A DNA stretch of 64,000 nt from Variimorphobacter saccharofermentans (GCF_014174405.1 NZ_JACEGA010000001.1:494001-558000); one strand, 5' to 3'; shown: positions 8,075 through 18,586, numbered from the stretch's first letter. Translations and numbers: made by a program. The notes: generated from the sequence alone by a model not told the origin.

Positions 8075-10324
8075 TTAACTAAGCGTTGCCTTCTGACCCT
8101 TGTCTCCGCGCCTTCTGTTACGTACCTTCTTTGCATTGAAAGTCTTTCCATTATATTCAAAGGTCTCTTCCGTTGGACTCAGGGCTGTTGCATAGCATAC
8201 GGTATCATTTTTCTCTAGCGTGATTGCTTTGACACCACGACTGGTTTTCTTCAGTTCACTGACTTCGGATAGAGGGAAACCTAAGGATAGGCCCTTCTCC
8301 GTCAGGATAATTACTTTATGGTTACCGGCTAATATATCCCCGGCGGTGAGCAGGTTGATGGCAATAATTTCATCCCCGTCCTCCAGCTTGGTGGCATTAA
8401 TCTGGGATCGATTTGTCTCGAATTCTACGCCGGATACCTGTTTGATAAAGCCCTTCCTGGTGGTAAATAATAACTGTGACTCGAATAGTTGCTCAAAGGA
8501 GGTATAGAGGATTACATTTTCTTTGTCCAGCTTACATAGAGTATGAATTAAGGTACCCTTATCCTTCATCTTACACTTTGGTATGGCCTCTGCTTTTACC
8601 TGATACATATTGCCTTCTGCAGTGAAGACACAGAGCCGGTCGGTATTCTTCATCTGAATAATGGTTACGAATTCCTTCAGGTTGTCCTCGGATACTCTGG
8701 TATAGCTGGTGGTATCAACGGATTTGATATAGCCAAAACGATCAATGAGAATATAGATATCCTCAATCTTAACCTCTTCCACATATTCGGTAACCGTAAG
8801 ATTTGCCAATTCGGTTCTTCTTGGTGTATGGAATCTCTTCTTATACTCTCGTAAACGAGCTTTGATTACCTTAAATAATTCCTTCGTATCACCGAGAATT
8901 TTCTTATACTCTTCAATGGAAGCCTGCAGTGAGGTATTCTCATCATGAAGTTTCAGGATTTCTAGACCGATTAATTTGCTTAGCTGCATGGAAAGGATGG
9001 CATCTGCCTGTCGCTCGGTGAAATCAAGCTTTGCAGCCTCCTTTTTGGATTGGTCGGATTTGAATTTAATTCCTTCGGTGTTACCCTCCATAAGACAAGC
9101 CTTTGCCTGCTTCAGAGAGGTACTGCCGCGAAGAATTTCAATAATCAGGTCAATAACGTCCGTTGCCTTGATCAGTCCTCCGACGATTTCCAGACGTTTC
9201 TGGGCCTTATCTAAATTGTATTGATACTCTTTGGTATACAGCTCAACCTGGAAGTTAATAAATTCCTCAATAATGGTTTTCAGATTGAACACAATGGGTT
9301 GCTGATCCTTGACAGCCAGTAAATTCGCAGAATAAGTATCTTCCATAACTGTCTTCTTATAAAGACCATTCAGAAGATTGTCAAGATCGCGATCCTTCTT
9401 AACCTCAATGACAATTCGAATACCTTCCTTGGAGGATTCATCCCTGATATCAAAGATTTCATCGAATACCTTGTCCTTCATCAGGGATGCAAGGCTTTCC
9501 ACTAATTTAGTCTTATTACCGGCTACAGTATAAGGAATCTCGGTGATTACGATATTCTTACGGCCATTGTCGCCGTTTTCAATCGTAACCTTGGAACGTA
9601 TCTTTATCTTGCCCTCACCAGTCTCATAGAATGCCCGCATATCGTCCTGGTTGACGATAATTCCGCCAGTCGGGAAGTCCGGTGCAGGGACATGTTTCAT
9701 TAACTGAGCAACGGTTATATTCGGGTTATCGATATAGGCAATGACACCATCGATTACCTCGTCCGGATTATGGGGAGGAATGTTTGTTGCCATTCCGACA
9801 GCGATACCGGTGGTTCCGTTGATTAACAGGTTGGGGATCATGGCGGGAAGAACGGAGGGCTCTTTCTCGCTGTCATCAAAGTTCGGTACGAACTCGATTA
9901 ATCCCTTCTCCAAGTGGTCCAAGAGGGCCATGGCTCCCGGTGACAATCTTGCTTCAGTATAACGCATGGCAGCAGCGCCATCACCGTCAATGGAACCGAA
10001 GTTACCATGTCCGTCTACAAGAGGAACACTTAAGGTGAAATCTTCGGTCATTCGAACCAGTGCCTCATAAATGGAGCTATCGCCATGGGGGTGATATTTA
10101 CCCATGGTATCACCGACAATACGGGCACTTTTTCTATGGGGCTTTGCAGGGTCCAGGCCAAGCTCCATCATGGAATAGAGAATTCTTCTTTGAACAGGCT
10201 TTAGACCATCCCGGACATCCGGCAATGCTCTTGCTATAATAACACTCATGGCATAATCCCGAAAGCTATTCTTCATCTCTTCGGAATAATCCAATTGGAT
10301 AATCTGATCGGTAATTTTCTTCAT
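8075..10324 (-). CDS. parC: DNA topoisomerase IV-type subunit A
   Basis: A protein of 749 residues, the DNA-cleaving subunit of a type IIA topoisomerase acting with the adjacent ParE. The winged-helix/tower core shows [20 protein letters not shown], the quinolone-resistance-region segment and the catalytic Tyr122 in [10 protein letters not shown]. The C-terminal beta-pinwheel follows. I see no GyrA-box (QRRGGKG-like) element, and there is no dnaA, recF or gyrB context. I therefore prefer topoisomerase IV over gyrase, although Lachnospiraceae paralogues are often annotated as gyrase. Start ATG 10324 has GTGGAGG upstream; the GTG six codons earlier lies inside that site. Confidence 0.85.
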   Translation of the reverse strand: MKKITDQIIQLDYSEEMKNSFRDYAMSVIIARALPDVRDGLKPVQRRILYSMMELGLDPAKPHRKSARIVGDTMGKYHPHGDSSIYEALVRMTEDFTLSVPLVDGHGNFGSIDGDGAAAMRYTEARLSPGAMALLDHLEKGLIEFVPNFDDSEKEPSVLPAMIPNLLINGTTGIAVGMATNIPPHNPDEVIDGVIAYIDNPNITVAQLMKHVPAPDFPTGGIIVNQDDMRAFYETGEGKIKIRSKVTIENGDNGRKNIVITEIPYTVAGNKTKLVESLASLMKDKVFDEIFDIRDESSKEGIRIVIEVKKDRDLDNLLNGLYKKTVMEDTYSANLLAVKDQQPIVFNLKTIIEEFINFQVELYTKEYQYNLDKAQKRLEIVGGLIKATDVIDLIIEILRGSTSLKQAKACLMEGNTEGIKFKSDQSKKEAAKLDFTERQADAILSMQLSKLIGLEILKLHDENTSLQASIEEYKKILGDTKELFKVIKARLREYKKRFHTPRRTELANLTVTEYVEEVKIEDIYILIDRFGYIKSVDTTSYTRVSEDNLKEFVTIIQMKNTDRLCVFTAEGNMYQVKAEAIPKCKMKDKGTLIHTLCKLDKENVILYTSFEQLFESQLLFTTRKGFIKQVSGVEFETNRSQINATKLEDGDEIIAINLLTAGDILAGNHKVIILTEKGLSLGFPLSEVSELKKTSRGVKAITLEKNDTVCYATALSPTEETFEYNGKTFNAKKVRNRRRGDKGQKATLS

Positions 10325-10426
10325 CTTAATACTAACCTCCACCTATATAGTTGTGCAATTACGTGTCGGTCATGCCTAACGTAATAACAGGATTATTTCA
10401 CATCTATGGGTAACACAAGCTGCATC

Positions 10427-12358
10427 CTAGATATCCAGCTTTGCGTATTTTGCTTCCTCCATAATGAAGCCACGTCTCGGGGGAACATTGCTGCTCATGA
10501 GCAGGGTTGTTATCTCGTCCGCTTCTACGGTATCACTGATGGAAATCTGTGCAAGTATACGGGTCTCCGGATTCAGGGTGGTTTCCCATAACTGGTGGGC
10601 ATCCATTTCACCAAGACCTTTATATCGTTGGAGATTCAGTATTTTATTGCCTTCAATTTTACGAAACTTTTCTAGTTCAAAATCATTAAATAGGTATTCG
10701 GAGCGTTTGGTTTTCTTTCCTTTCACGCTGGTTTCATATTCAACACGGTAAAGCGGCGGTAGTCCGCGGTATACCTTTCCTTCCAGAATAAGCTCCGGCA
10801 TAAAACGATAGAAGAAGGTGAGCAGAAGAGTACTGATATGTGCACCATCCACATCGGCATCTGTTAGGATAATGATTTTATTATAACGAAGCTTATTGAT
10901 ATCGAACTCATCCCCAATACCGCAGCCAAAGCTGGCAATCATGGATTTAATCTCGTTATTCACTAGAATTTTCTCCAGAGAGGCCTTTTCTACATTCAGG
11001 ATCTTACCCCTAAGAGGAAGTACGGCCTGAGTTCGACGATTTCTTGCGGTCTTAACTGTACCACCCGCCGAATCACCCTCGACAATGTAGATTTCACATT
11101 CCTCCGGCTTTTTCGAGGTACAGGAGGCGAGCTTGCTCCGGGTATCCACATCATTAAGCTGCTTCATAACAGCTACTCTTGCCTTATCACTGGCACGTCT
11201 GGCATTAAAGGATTTTAAGGAATTATCCAAAATACTTCTTAATACCTCAACATTTTTATCAAACCAACGCTGTGACTCCGAGGTGAATACATCCTCCACA
11301 GCGCTTTTCGCATCGGTATTACCAAGCTTGGTCTTTGTCTGCCCTTCAAACTGAGGATCAGGATGCTTGATGGAGACTATAGCAACAATACCGTTACGGA
11401 TATCCTTACCGTCAAAGTTCTCATCCTTATCCTTTAATATGTTCAATTCACGGGCATACTGATTCAGAACGCGGGTTAGTCCGGTCTTAAATCCGGTAAC
11501 CAGTGTTCCTCCATCCACGACATTGATTCGGTTACAATATGCATTAATCTGTTCATTGAAGCTATCGGTATACTGAAAGGCAATTTCCACTTCAATATCT
11601 CCGCTTTTGCCCTCCAGGTAGATGGGCTCCTCATGAAGCGTATTCATTTCCCTGGTCAGGTAAGATACAAAACTTTTAATACCGAACTCTTCCTGATAGG
11701 TCTTAGTAATTCCATTAATCTCATCTGTAAAATTAATTATTAGGTTTTTATTTAAAAAGGCAATTTCCTTAAGCTTTTTCCGAATCATTTCTGATTTAAA
11801 TTCAACAGTTTCAAAAATGGTATCATCCGGGTAGAAGGTTACTTTGGTTCCGGTATCGGATTTATTGCATTTGCCCACAACCGGCAGTAGTCCATTCTCC
11901 AGCTTTGTGACAGGATGTCCACCATTTATGTATTCATCCCTGTAGATCTTACCATCGCTTCTTACCTCTACGATCATTCGTTTAGAAAGAGCATTTACAA
12001 CGGAGGCACCAACACCATGAAGTCCTCCGGACACCTTATATACAGTATTATCAAATTTGCCGCCGGCATGAAGAATCGTATAGACAACACGTACCGTAGG
12101 TATTTTCTTGGTGGGATGAATATCCACCGGTACACCTCGTCCGTTGTCACAGATTTCAATTCCACCATCCTTTAATAAGGTGATATTAATTTTTGTACAA
12201 TAGCCGGCCAGATGTTCATCAATGCCATTGTCCAAGATCTCCCATATCAGATGATGCAAGCCTCTGGGACCGGTACTTCCGATATACATACCGGGACGTT
12301 TTCTTACTGCCTCCAAGCCTTCTAAAACAACGATTTGACTTCCGCTGTAGTGTTCCAT
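10427..12358 (-). CDS. parE: DNA topoisomerase IV-type subunit B
   Basis: A protein of 643 residues, the ATPase subunit partnering ParC, which follows it by about 100 bases. The GHKL ATPase region has EILDNGIDEHLAG, ICDNGRGVPVD and GGLHGVGASVVNALS. The transducer domain follows. The TOPRIM domain has IVEGDSAGGT and ILTDADVDGAHI. The C-terminus has QRYKGLGEMDAHQLWETT. The start ATG 12358 follows an AAGGGGTTT site. A TGnTATAAT extended -10 lies upstream at 12407-12415. The gyrase-versus-topo IV call rests on the pairing and context. Confidence 0.88.
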   Translation of the reverse strand: MEHYSGSQIVVLEGLEAVRKRPGMYIGSTGPRGLHHLIWEILDNGIDEHLAGYCTKINITLLKDGGIEICDNGRGVPVDIHPTKKIPTVRVVYTILHAGGKFDNTVYKVSGGLHGVGASVVNALSKRMIVEVRSDGKIYRDEYINGGHPVTKLENGLLPVVGKCNKSDTGTKVTFYPDDTIFETVEFKSEMIRKKLKEIAFLNKNLIINFTDEINGITKTYQEEFGIKSFVSYLTREMNTLHEEPIYLEGKSGDIEVEIAFQYTDSFNEQINAYCNRINVVDGGTLVTGFKTGLTRVLNQYARELNILKDKDENFDGKDIRNGIVAIVSIKHPDPQFEGQTKTKLGNTDAKSAVEDVFTSESQRWFDKNVEVLRSILDNSLKSFNARRASDKARVAVMKQLNDVDTRSKLASCTSKKPEECEIYIVEGDSAGGTVKTARNRRTQAVLPLRGKILNVEKASLEKILVNNEIKSMIASFGCGIGDEFDINKLRYNKIIILTDADVDGAHISTLLLTFFYRFMPELILEGKVYRGLPPLYRVEYETSVKGKKTKRSEYLFNDFELEKFRKIEGNKILNLQRYKGLGEMDAHQLWETTLNPETRILAQISISDTVEADEITTLLMSSNVPPRRGFIMEEAKYAKLDI

Positions 12359-12406
12359 GGTTCAAACCCCTTTTACATTCTATTTTCATAATTTCAAATT
12401 CACCCT

Positions 12407-12415
12407 ATTATAACA
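12407..12415 (-). promoter_or_regulatory. Extended -10 promoter element for parE-parC
   Basis: On the minus strand the sequence reads TGTTATAAT, a TGn-extended TATAAT about 50 bases before the parE start. No good -35 is visible, consistent with extended -10 promoters. Confidence 0.5.
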
Positions 12416-12548
12416 TAACCTTTTTGGATTTTCTAGTTTTATTGCAATCATATGTTCTCTAGACACAATAAGTTGTTATTTGGATGGCTGTAGGACACTA
12501 GTGAATGGGTTTTGATACCTTAATCCCGAAACAATTTTAAAAAAGTGA

Positions 12549-12576
12549 TTGAAAAATGCGTAGAATATTGTATAAT
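12549..12576 (+). promoter_or_regulatory. Sigma-A promoter for the PHP gene and lysA
   Basis: TTGAAA (12549-12554), a 16-base spacer and TATAAT (12571-12576). Confidence 0.65.
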
Positions 12577-12591
12577 AGGGACAATTATTGA

Positions 12592-12621
12592 TTCCCCCTC
12601 GAAGCTGAGCGACAGGGGGAT
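12592..12621 (+). other. 5'-leader hairpin
   Basis: ttccccct (12592-12599) pairs with aggggga (12614-12620) around a 14-base loop, placed at the 5' end of the transcript from the promoter above. There is no T-run, so it is not a terminator. It may stabilise or regulate the leader. Confidence 0.4.
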
Positions 12622-12683
12622 TATTTCGGCAGGCATTATGAAACCATTGTGAGATGGTATCTATAGAAAGGCTAGGTGCATTC

Positions 12684-13361
12684 ATGAACCAGTATCGGTA
12701 TGAAACGCATCTCCACACGACCCAGGCCAGCGCATGTGCCAGAGTGAGTGCGGCAGAACATGTTAACTTTTATAAAAAAGCAGGATATTCAGGGATTGTT
12801 GTGACGGATCATTTCTTTAACGGGAACTCCTGTATTCCGAAAGAACTTCCCTGGGAACAACGAATTGATCTGTTCTGTAAAGGCTATGAGGATGCGAAAA
12901 AGGAAGGAGACCGGATTGGTCTTTCCGTATTTTTCGGTCTAGAAGTGAATTTCCGAGGAACAGAATTTTTAATCTACGGTGTTGATAAAGCTTGGCTGAA
13001 GAATCACCCGGATATGCTTTCATGGACTGTTGATGAGCAATATCGTCATGTTCATGCAGCAGGCGGGTTTATCATACATGCACATCCCTTCCGTGTAAGA
13101 CCTTATATTAAGGAAGCACGCTTGTTTCCCGAGGCAGTTGATGCGGTTGAAGCAATCAATGTGGGAAATGGTTCGGACGAATTTGATCGACAGGCTATGG
13201 ACTATGCAAAGCAGCATCACTTCCCGGTCACGGCAGGAACCGATGCCCATGGAAAAGAAAGTCTTCACAGTGGAATAGCATTTCAGCATAAGATAAAGGA
13301 TATGCAGGACTTGATTGACAGCATTCGATCCGGTGAAGGTGAACTGATTCTACCACAATAG
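12684..13361 (+). CDS. PHP-domain metal-dependent phosphoesterase
   Basis: A protein of 225 residues. Start ATG 12684 puts the first PHP motif at residues 5-12 (YETHLHTT), as usual for the family. Metal-ligand motifs follow in order: TDHF, FGLEVNF, IIHAHPFR, AINVGNG and TAGTDAHGK. The family hydrolyses phosphoester substrates (histidinol-phosphate-like or nucleotide) using two or three metal ions. It is 18 bases upstream of lysA and probably co-transcribed. The specific substrate is unknown, and HisK-type activity is not implied because no his genes are near. Confidence 0.85.
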   Translation: MNQYRYETHLHTTQASACARVSAAEHVNFYKKAGYSGIVVTDHFFNGNSCIPKELPWEQRIDLFCKGYEDAKKEGDRIGLSVFFGLEVNFRGTEFLIYGVDKAWLKNHPDMLSWTVDEQYRHVHAAGGFIIHAHPFRVRPYIKEARLFPEAVDAVEAINVGNGSDEFDRQAMDYAKQHHFPVTAGTDAHGKESLHSGIAFQHKIKDMQDLIDSIRSGEGELILPQ

Positions 13362-13379
13362 TTATAGTAGGAGGATTAT

Positions 13380-14645
13380 ATGAAGAAACCATTTGTTACG
13401 CTTGAGCAATTAAAAGAGATTACTAAGCAATATCCGACCCCGTTTCATATATATGATGAAAAAGGGATCCGTGAAAATGCAAGACAATTAAAGAAGGCAT
13501 TTTCCTGGAACAAAGGTTTTAAAGAATACTTTGCGGTAAAAGCAACTCCGAATCCATTTATCATTAATATTCTGAAAGAGGAAGGCTGTGGTGTTGACTG
13601 TTCCTCAATGACGGAGCTTATGCTATCTGAAGCGCTGGGCTTTCAGGGAGACGATATCATGTTCTCCTCCAATGCGACTCCCCCTGAGGAGTTCGTAAAG
13701 GCCAGGGAATTAAATGCAATCATCAATCTGGATGATTATACGCATATTGATTTCCTTGAGAAGATGGCAGGCATTCCAGAGACCATCTGTTGTCGCTATA
13801 ATCCAGGTGGTGTGTTTAAGACAGCCAATGGAATTATGGATAATCCGGGAGATGCAAAATACGGCTTTACGAAGGAGCAGCTAATCGAGGGCTTTAAGAA
13901 ACTGAAGGAAAAGGGAGTGAAGACCTTCGGACTTCATTCATTTCTTGCGAGCAATACAACAACCAATGAGTATTATCCCACTCTGGCGGGAATTCTTTTT
14001 GAACTGGCAGTTGAACTTCGCGACAAAACCGGTGCGGATATCAAGTTCATCAACCTGTCCGGCGGAGTAGGTGTTCCATATAAACCGGATGCACCTGCCA
14101 ATGACATTATGGAAATCGGAGAGGGAGTTAAGAAGGCCTTTGAAGAGATTCTAGTTCCAGCAGGAATGGGTGATATCGCAATATTTACGGAGCTTGGACG
14201 CTACATGTTAGCTCCCTATGGACACCTGGTTGCAACAGCAATTCATGAAAAGCATATATATAAAGAATACATCGGATTGGATGCCTGTGCTGTCAATCTG
14301 ATGAGACCTGCTATGTATGGTGCCTATCATCATATAACGGTTATGGGGAAAGAGGATGCTCCCTGTGACCACAAATATGATATAACCGGTTCTCTTTGTG
14401 AGAACAATGATAAATTTGCAATTGACCGCATGCTGCCGAAGATTGATATCGGTGACCTGATTGTAATACACGATACTGGAGCACATGGATTTGCTATGGG
14501 ATATAACTATAATGGCAAATTAAAATCAGCTGAGCTCTTACTTAAGGAAGACAATACCGTACAGCTGATTCGAAGGGCAGAGACTCCGAAGGATTATTTT
14601 GCAACCTTCGACTTCAGCGATATTTTAGGAGATATCTTAAAATAA
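13380..14645 (+). CDS. lysA: Diaminopimelate decarboxylase
   Basis: A protein of 421 residues, a fold-type III PLP enzyme catalysing the last step of lysine synthesis (meso-DAP to L-lysine). The PLP lysine is Lys54 in YFAVKATPNP, followed by GCGVDCSS, the glycine-rich phosphate-binding NLSGGVGVPY, the active-site Cys region (GSLCENNDKFA) and DTGAHGFAMGYNYN. The start has GGAGG seven bases upstream. It follows the PHP gene in the same transcript. Confidence 0.93.
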   Translation: MKKPFVTLEQLKEITKQYPTPFHIYDEKGIRENARQLKKAFSWNKGFKEYFAVKATPNPFIINILKEEGCGVDCSSMTELMLSEALGFQGDDIMFSSNATPPEEFVKARELNAIINLDDYTHIDFLEKMAGIPETICCRYNPGGVFKTANGIMDNPGDAKYGFTKEQLIEGFKKLKEKGVKTFGLHSFLASNTTTNEYYPTLAGILFELAVELRDKTGADIKFINLSGGVGVPYKPDAPANDIMEIGEGVKKAFEEILVPAGMGDIAIFTELGRYMLAPYGHLVATAIHEKHIYKEYIGLDACAVNLMRPAMYGAYHHITVMGKEDAPCDHKYDITGSLCENNDKFAIDRMLPKIDIGDLIVIHDTGAHGFAMGYNYNGKLKSAELLLKEDNTVQLIRRAETPKDYFATFDFSDILGDILK

Positions 14646-14878
14646 GAGCAGGGTGTCAAAGGTCTGCTATAAACATTGGAATGAATATATATGTACTAAT
14701 TATTCATAGATTTTCGGTTTGATGACTTTTGATATCTAATCACTTTAAGAAAATATTTTCGAACCGGAGCTTTAAGATATTATTCATAAAACAGGAGAAT
14801 ATTTTATTGGGTTTGAAGATAAGATATAATGTAACTTTTGAGTAGACAAATACTTAAATTATGAGAAAATTAATATTG
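14646..14878. other. Intergenic stretch
   Basis: About 230 AT-rich bases between lysA and the greA promoter. I see no clear terminator, RNA gene or ORF. Confidence 0.4.
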
Positions 14879-14907
14879 TTGACAAGGAACTAACGATACG
14901 ATATAAT
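14879..14907 (+). promoter_or_regulatory. Consensus sigma-A promoter of greA
   Basis: A perfect TTGACA (14879-14884) and a perfect TATAAT (14902-14907) with a 17-base spacer. This is the strongest-looking promoter in the window. It lies about 50 bases before greA and may also transcribe lysS. Confidence 0.9.
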
Positions 14908-14960
14908 ACTTTGAATGTATTGTATGTTGTATAAAAAGCAATATGGAGGAAGGGTGTTTT

Positions 14961-15443
14961 ATGGTAGAAAAGAAAAACATATTGACTTATGAGGGTTTAA
15001 GACAACTGGAAGACGAACTTCATGATCTGAAAGTAAATAAAAGAAAAGAAGTAGCGCAGAAAATCAAAGAAGCCAGAGAGCAGGGGGATCTTTCTGAGAA
15101 TGCGGAATACGACGCTGCTAAGGATGAGCAGAGAGATATTGAGGCAAGAATCGAAGAAATCGAGAAGATCCTCAAGAATGCTGAAGTGGTTGTAGAAGAT
15201 GAAGTAGATGTTAATGTTATAAATATCGGGTGTAAAGTAAGAATTCTGGACATGGAATTCGATGAGGAATTGGAATACAAGCTGGTTGGCTCTACAGAAG
15301 CGAACAGCTTACGAGGTAAGATTTCCAATGAATCTCCTTTGGGAATGGCGTTAATCGGCTCCAAGGTAGGAGATATCGTTACGGTTGAAACCCATGCTGG
15401 AACAATGAAATATAAGATATTACAGATATTAAGATCTAACTAA
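14961..15443 (+). CDS. greA: Transcription elongation factor GreA
   Basis: A protein of 160 residues, the normal length. It rescues backtracked RNA polymerase by stimulating transcript cleavage. The N-terminal coiled coil (LTYEGLRQLEDELHDLK..., EQGDLSENAEYDAAKDEQ with the acidic tip) and the C-terminal FKBP-like domain (VGSTEANSLRGKISNESPLG) are clear. Start ATG 14961 follows GGAGGAAGGG; the ATG at 14943 lies within that site. It is upstream of lysS by 54 bases, the common greA-lysS pairing. Confidence 0.97.
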   Translation: MVEKKNILTYEGLRQLEDELHDLKVNKRKEVAQKIKEAREQGDLSENAEYDAAKDEQRDIEARIEEIEKILKNAEVVVEDEVDVNVINIGCKVRILDMEFDEELEYKLVGSTEANSLRGKISNESPLGMALIGSKVGDIVTVETHAGTMKYKILQILRSN

Positions 15444-15497
15444 TAAGAATAAATCAGAGTAGTAGAGAAGTGCTTACTGCGATAAGAGGTGAAATTC

Positions 15498-16985
15498 ATG
15501 GCTGAGGAAAGAGTTCAAACAGAGCAGGATATCAATGAATTATTAAAGGTAAAAAGAGCAAAATTGGCTGAGCTTCAGGAGAACGGCAAGGATCCCTTTC
15601 AGATAATGAAGTATCATGTTACCAATCATTCAAGTGATATCAAGAATCAATTTGAGGAGTTCGAAGGAAAGGTAGTGTCCATAGCAGGACGTATCATGTC
15701 CAAGCGTGTTATGGGAAAGGCTTCTTTCTGCAATATCCGAGATATCGGTGGAGATATTCAAGCATATGTAAAAAGGGATGAAGTTGGTGAGGAACCCTAT
15801 GCTGAATTCAAAAAATATGATATTGGTGATATCATTGGTATTGAGGGAGAAGTATTCAAAACTCATACCGGAGAGGTTTCAGTAAAAGCAACAAAGATAG
15901 TGCTTTTGACGAAGAGTCTTCAGATTCTGCCTGAGAAATTCCACGGCCTGAAAGACACAGACACAAGATATCGTCAAAGATATGTAGACTTAATCGTAAA
16001 TCCGGAGGTTAGAGACACCTTTATTAAGCGCTCCCACATCATCAGAGAAATCCGGAATTATCTGGATAGTAAAGAATTTATCGAGGTTGAGACTCCAGTA
16101 CTGGTACCGAATGCCGGAGGAGCCGCTGCAAAACCGTTCAATACCCATCACAATGCTTTGGATGAGGACCTTCATCTGAGAATTTCCCTGGAGCTTTATC
16201 TGAAGCGTCTGATTGTAGGTGGCCTGGAGCGTGTATATGAAATCGGACGTGTGTTCCGTAATGAAGGATTATCCGTAAGACATAATCCGGAATTCACCCT
16301 TCTTGAATTATATCAGGCCTATACTGATTATTACGGTATGATGGATTTGGTAGAGGAGCTGTTCCGCACAGTGGCACAGAAGGTTCTTGGTACAACTACC
16401 ATTACTTATGACGATGTTGAGATTGATTTATCCAAACCATTTGAGCGATTAACCATGGTGGAAGCTGTGAAAAAATATGCCGGTGTGGATTTTGAACAGG
16501 TACCGGATGAGGCAGCAGCAAAGGCTCTTGCAAAAGAGCATCACATAGAGTATGAAGACAGGCATAAGAGAGGCGACATTATCAATCTGTTCTTCGAGGA
16601 ATATGTAGAAGAGCACCTGATCCAACCAACCTTTATTATGGATCATCCGGTTGAAATCTCTCCGCTTGCCAGCAGAAAACCGAGCAATCCTGATTATACG
16701 GAGCGCTTCGAGTTATTTATCACAAAACGTGAGATGGCAAATGCGTTCTCCGAGCTAAATGATCCTCTGGATCAAAGAGGACGTTTTGAAGCACAGGAAG
16801 CACTTCGTGCTGCCGGTGATGAGGAAGCAAATCAGATGGATGAGGATTTCCTGACTGCATTGGAATATGGTATGCCGCCGACAGGTGGAATAGGAATCGG
16901 TATCGACCGTTTTGTAATGCTGTTAACGAATTCTCAGGCGATTAGGGATGTATTGTTGTTCCCGACAATGAAGAGCTTGAATTAG
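15498..16985 (+). CDS. lysS: Lysyl-tRNA synthetase, class II
   Basis: A protein of 495 residues. It charges tRNA-Lys. The N-terminal OB-fold anticodon-binding domain ([27 protein letters not shown]) is followed by class II motifs: motif 1 ([19 protein letters not shown]), motif 2 ([23 protein letters not shown]) and motif 3 ([15 protein letters not shown]). The C-terminus [11 protein letters not shown] is normal, so the gene is intact. Start ATG 15498 has AAGAGGTG upstream. It is the last recognisable host housekeeping gene before conjugative-element DNA starts about 310 bases later. Confidence 0.97.
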   Translation: MAEERVQTEQDINELLKVKRAKLAELQENGKDPFQIMKYHVTNHSSDIKNQFEEFEGKVVSIAGRIMSKRVMGKASFCNIRDIGGDIQAYVKRDEVGEEPYAEFKKYDIGDIIGIEGEVFKTHTGEVSVKATKIVLLTKSLQILPEKFHGLKDTDTRYRQRYVDLIVNPEVRDTFIKRSHIIREIRNYLDSKEFIEVETPVLVPNAGGAAAKPFNTHHNALDEDLHLRISLELYLKRLIVGGLERVYEIGRVFRNEGLSVRHNPEFTLLELYQAYTDYYGMMDLVEELFRTVAQKVLGTTTITYDDVEIDLSKPFERLTMVEAVKKYAGVDFEQVPDEAAAKALAKEHHIEYEDRHKRGDIINLFFEEYVEEHLIQPTFIMDHPVEISPLASRKPSNPDYTERFELFITKREMANAFSELNDPLDQRGRFEAQEALRAAGDEEANQMDEDFLTALEYGMPPTGGIGIGIDRFVMLLTNSQAIRDVLLFPTMKSLN

Positions 16986-17295
16986 TGTACGGATTTATGG
17001 AACTTTATGGTAATCCATAGAAGTCCAATCGTATCCAATCGTGCCACGAGAATACCACATTTCTTAAGGATTTCTGTGGATTTCAATGGTGTTTAATGGA
17101 TTCAATTAAATAACTCAACTTACCTCTATGGATTGTCAGAGACGTGGCAAATTGAGGTATAGCCGGTTCGAAAATGAACATTTTTAGGCACTCGTATTTA
17201 GTAGAAATACTGAATATGGGTGCCTTTTTTGCGTTTAACAAAGCTTTTTCATTCGTACACAACAATACATCCTCTTTACACGAAAGGAGGCTAAT
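16986..17295. other. Candidate host/ICE junction region
   Basis: About 310 bases with no gene. The region after the lysS stop is dense in short ATGGA/TCCAT repeats in both orientations (for example ttatgg...ccataga at 17006-17022, and tggatt at several points to 17105), as arm-type recombinase sites can be. No integrase is adjacent and the core att sequence cannot be defined from one end. Confidence 0.35.
17186..17231 (+). terminator. Imperfect hairpin terminator before the ICE genes
   Basis: aggcac...tgggtgcct with mismatches in the upper stem, followed by a run of seven T (17225-17231). It separates lysS transcription from the DUF6462-like gene. Confidence 0.65.
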
Positions 17296-17784
17296 ATGCC
17301 AAAGGAAAAATCTCCGCCTGTAAACTTGGATAAGTACTTGGAAGGAAGAAACCACAAGTACATGACGTATGAGAAAGCTTCTCGATTGTATGGACTGCCC
17401 TTTTGGGGCTTTGTGTCTGTGGCGAAAGAAGCAAAGGCAACTTGGAAACTTAGAAAAACAGCGATTGTAGATACTGTTGTCTTTGAGAAGTATCTGGAAG
17501 AATATTGTGCAATAAGCGTAGATGAAGATGTATTTAATGAGATGGAGGATTATGTTATGCCGAGAACAAGAAAAGAAGTAGAGAATCTTGAGGAATTAGT
17601 GAAGTCAAAAAAGAAAAAGTATGTGAGATATGCCGAGGGAGCAGAACTGTTTTCTATGGGACTACATAGCTTTCAGTCCCTTGCGAAAGATGCAGGAGCA
17701 ATTCGTAAAGTAAAGGGTTGTGTATTGGTTAATTTGGAAAAGGTAGAGGCGTTTGTTGAATCATTTGCAGAGGAGGATTTCTAA
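17296..17784 (+). CDS. DUF6462-like protein with two tandem domains
   Basis: A protein of 162 residues with AAAGGAGG before its ATG. Two similar units of about 55 residues are visible: residues 22-72 (KYMTYEKASRLYGLPFWGF, then VAKEAKA...TVVFEKYLEEY) and 110-160 (KYVRYAEGAELFSMGLHSFQ, then LAKDAGAI...LVNLEKVEAFVESF). This matches the small winged-helix, excisionase-like DUF6462 domains found in clostridial ICEs, here duplicated. It precedes parA by one base and is probably in the same operon. A DNA-binding role in element maintenance is inferred. Confidence 0.7.
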   Translation: MPKEKSPPVNLDKYLEGRNHKYMTYEKASRLYGLPFWGFVSVAKEAKATWKLRKTAIVDTVVFEKYLEEYCAISVDEDVFNEMEDYVMPRTRKEVENLEELVKSKKKKYVRYAEGAELFSMGLHSFQSLAKDAGAIRKVKGCVLVNLEKVEAFVESFAEEDF

Positions 17785-17785
17785 G

Positions 17786-18586
17786 ATGGATAGTGAGAAG
17801 AATTGCAGAGTTATAGCCGTAGCAAATCAGAAGGGTGGCGTTGGAAAGACGGTTACATGCGTAAATCTTGGTATTGGCCTTGCAAGAGAAGGCAAGAAAG
17901 TGTTGTTGATAGATGCGGACCCACAGGGTTCGCTGACTATCAGCTTAGGTTTTCCGGAACCGGATCAGATGGAGTATTCACTTGCAACTGCAATGATGAA
18001 GATCATTAATGATGAGATGGTAGATGTGCAGCATGGAATATTACATCATGAAGAGGGTGTTGATATTCTCCCGGGCAATATCGAATTGTCCGGTTTGGAA
18101 ATTTCGCTGATAGGTGTTATCAGTAGAGAGACCATCCTCAGAGAGTTCATCAGTTATGCCAGAGAACGCTATGATTATATCATTATTGATTGCATGCCAT
18201 CTCTTGGCATGTTGACAATCAATGCACTTGCATCCGCAGATTCTGTACTTATTCCAGTTCAGGCTGCTTATCTTCCGGTGAAGGGTTTACAGCAGCTGAT
18301 AAAGACAATCGGCAGGGTAAAACGTCAGTTGAACCCTGAACTTAAAATTGAGGGTATTCTCTTGACTATGGTTGATAACAGAACGAACTATGCGAAGGAT
18401 ATATCCATGCAAGTTTACGAGGCATATTCTTCCAGTATCAATGTTTTTGCAGTAGAAATACCACTTTCCGTAAGAGCGGCTGAAATCAGTGCAGAAGGAA
18501 GCAGTATCTACGAATATGATCCAAAGGGGAAAGCGGCATTTGCCTACACAGCTTTAATCAAGGAGGTAATCCATCATGGCAGGTAG
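17786..18586 (+). CDS. parA: ParA/Soj-type partition ATPase
   Basis: A protein of 266 residues. The deviant Walker A motif ANQKGGVGKTVTCVNLG is at residues 12-28, Walker A' LLIDADPQGSLT follows, and the Walker B segment is YIIIDCMPSLG. It is a cytosolic ATPase that segregates or maintains the element together with ParB, which overlaps it by 11 bases. The start is ATG 17786 with AGGAGG upstream; a longer in-frame extension would overlap the preceding gene. ICEs of the Tn1549 group commonly carry this pair. Confidence 0.93.
   Translation: MDSEKNCRVIAVANQKGGVGKTVTCVNLGIGLAREGKKVLLIDADPQGSLTISLGFPEPDQMEYSLATAMMKIINDEMVDVQHGILHHEEGVDILPGNIELSGLEISLIGVISRETILREFISYARERYDYIIIDCMPSLGMLTINALASADSVLIPVQAAYLPVKGLQQLIKTIGRVKRQLNPELKIEGILLTMVDNRTNYAKDISMQVYEAYSSSINVFAVEIPLSVRAAEISAEGSSIYEYDPKGKAAFAYTALIKEVIHHGR

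Noticed and set aside
8075..12358. Calling the topoisomerase pair gyrA/gyrB
   Set aside because: No GyrA-box-like element was seen in the A subunit and the dnaA-recF-gyrB context is absent, so topoisomerase IV is preferred, with the doubt stated.
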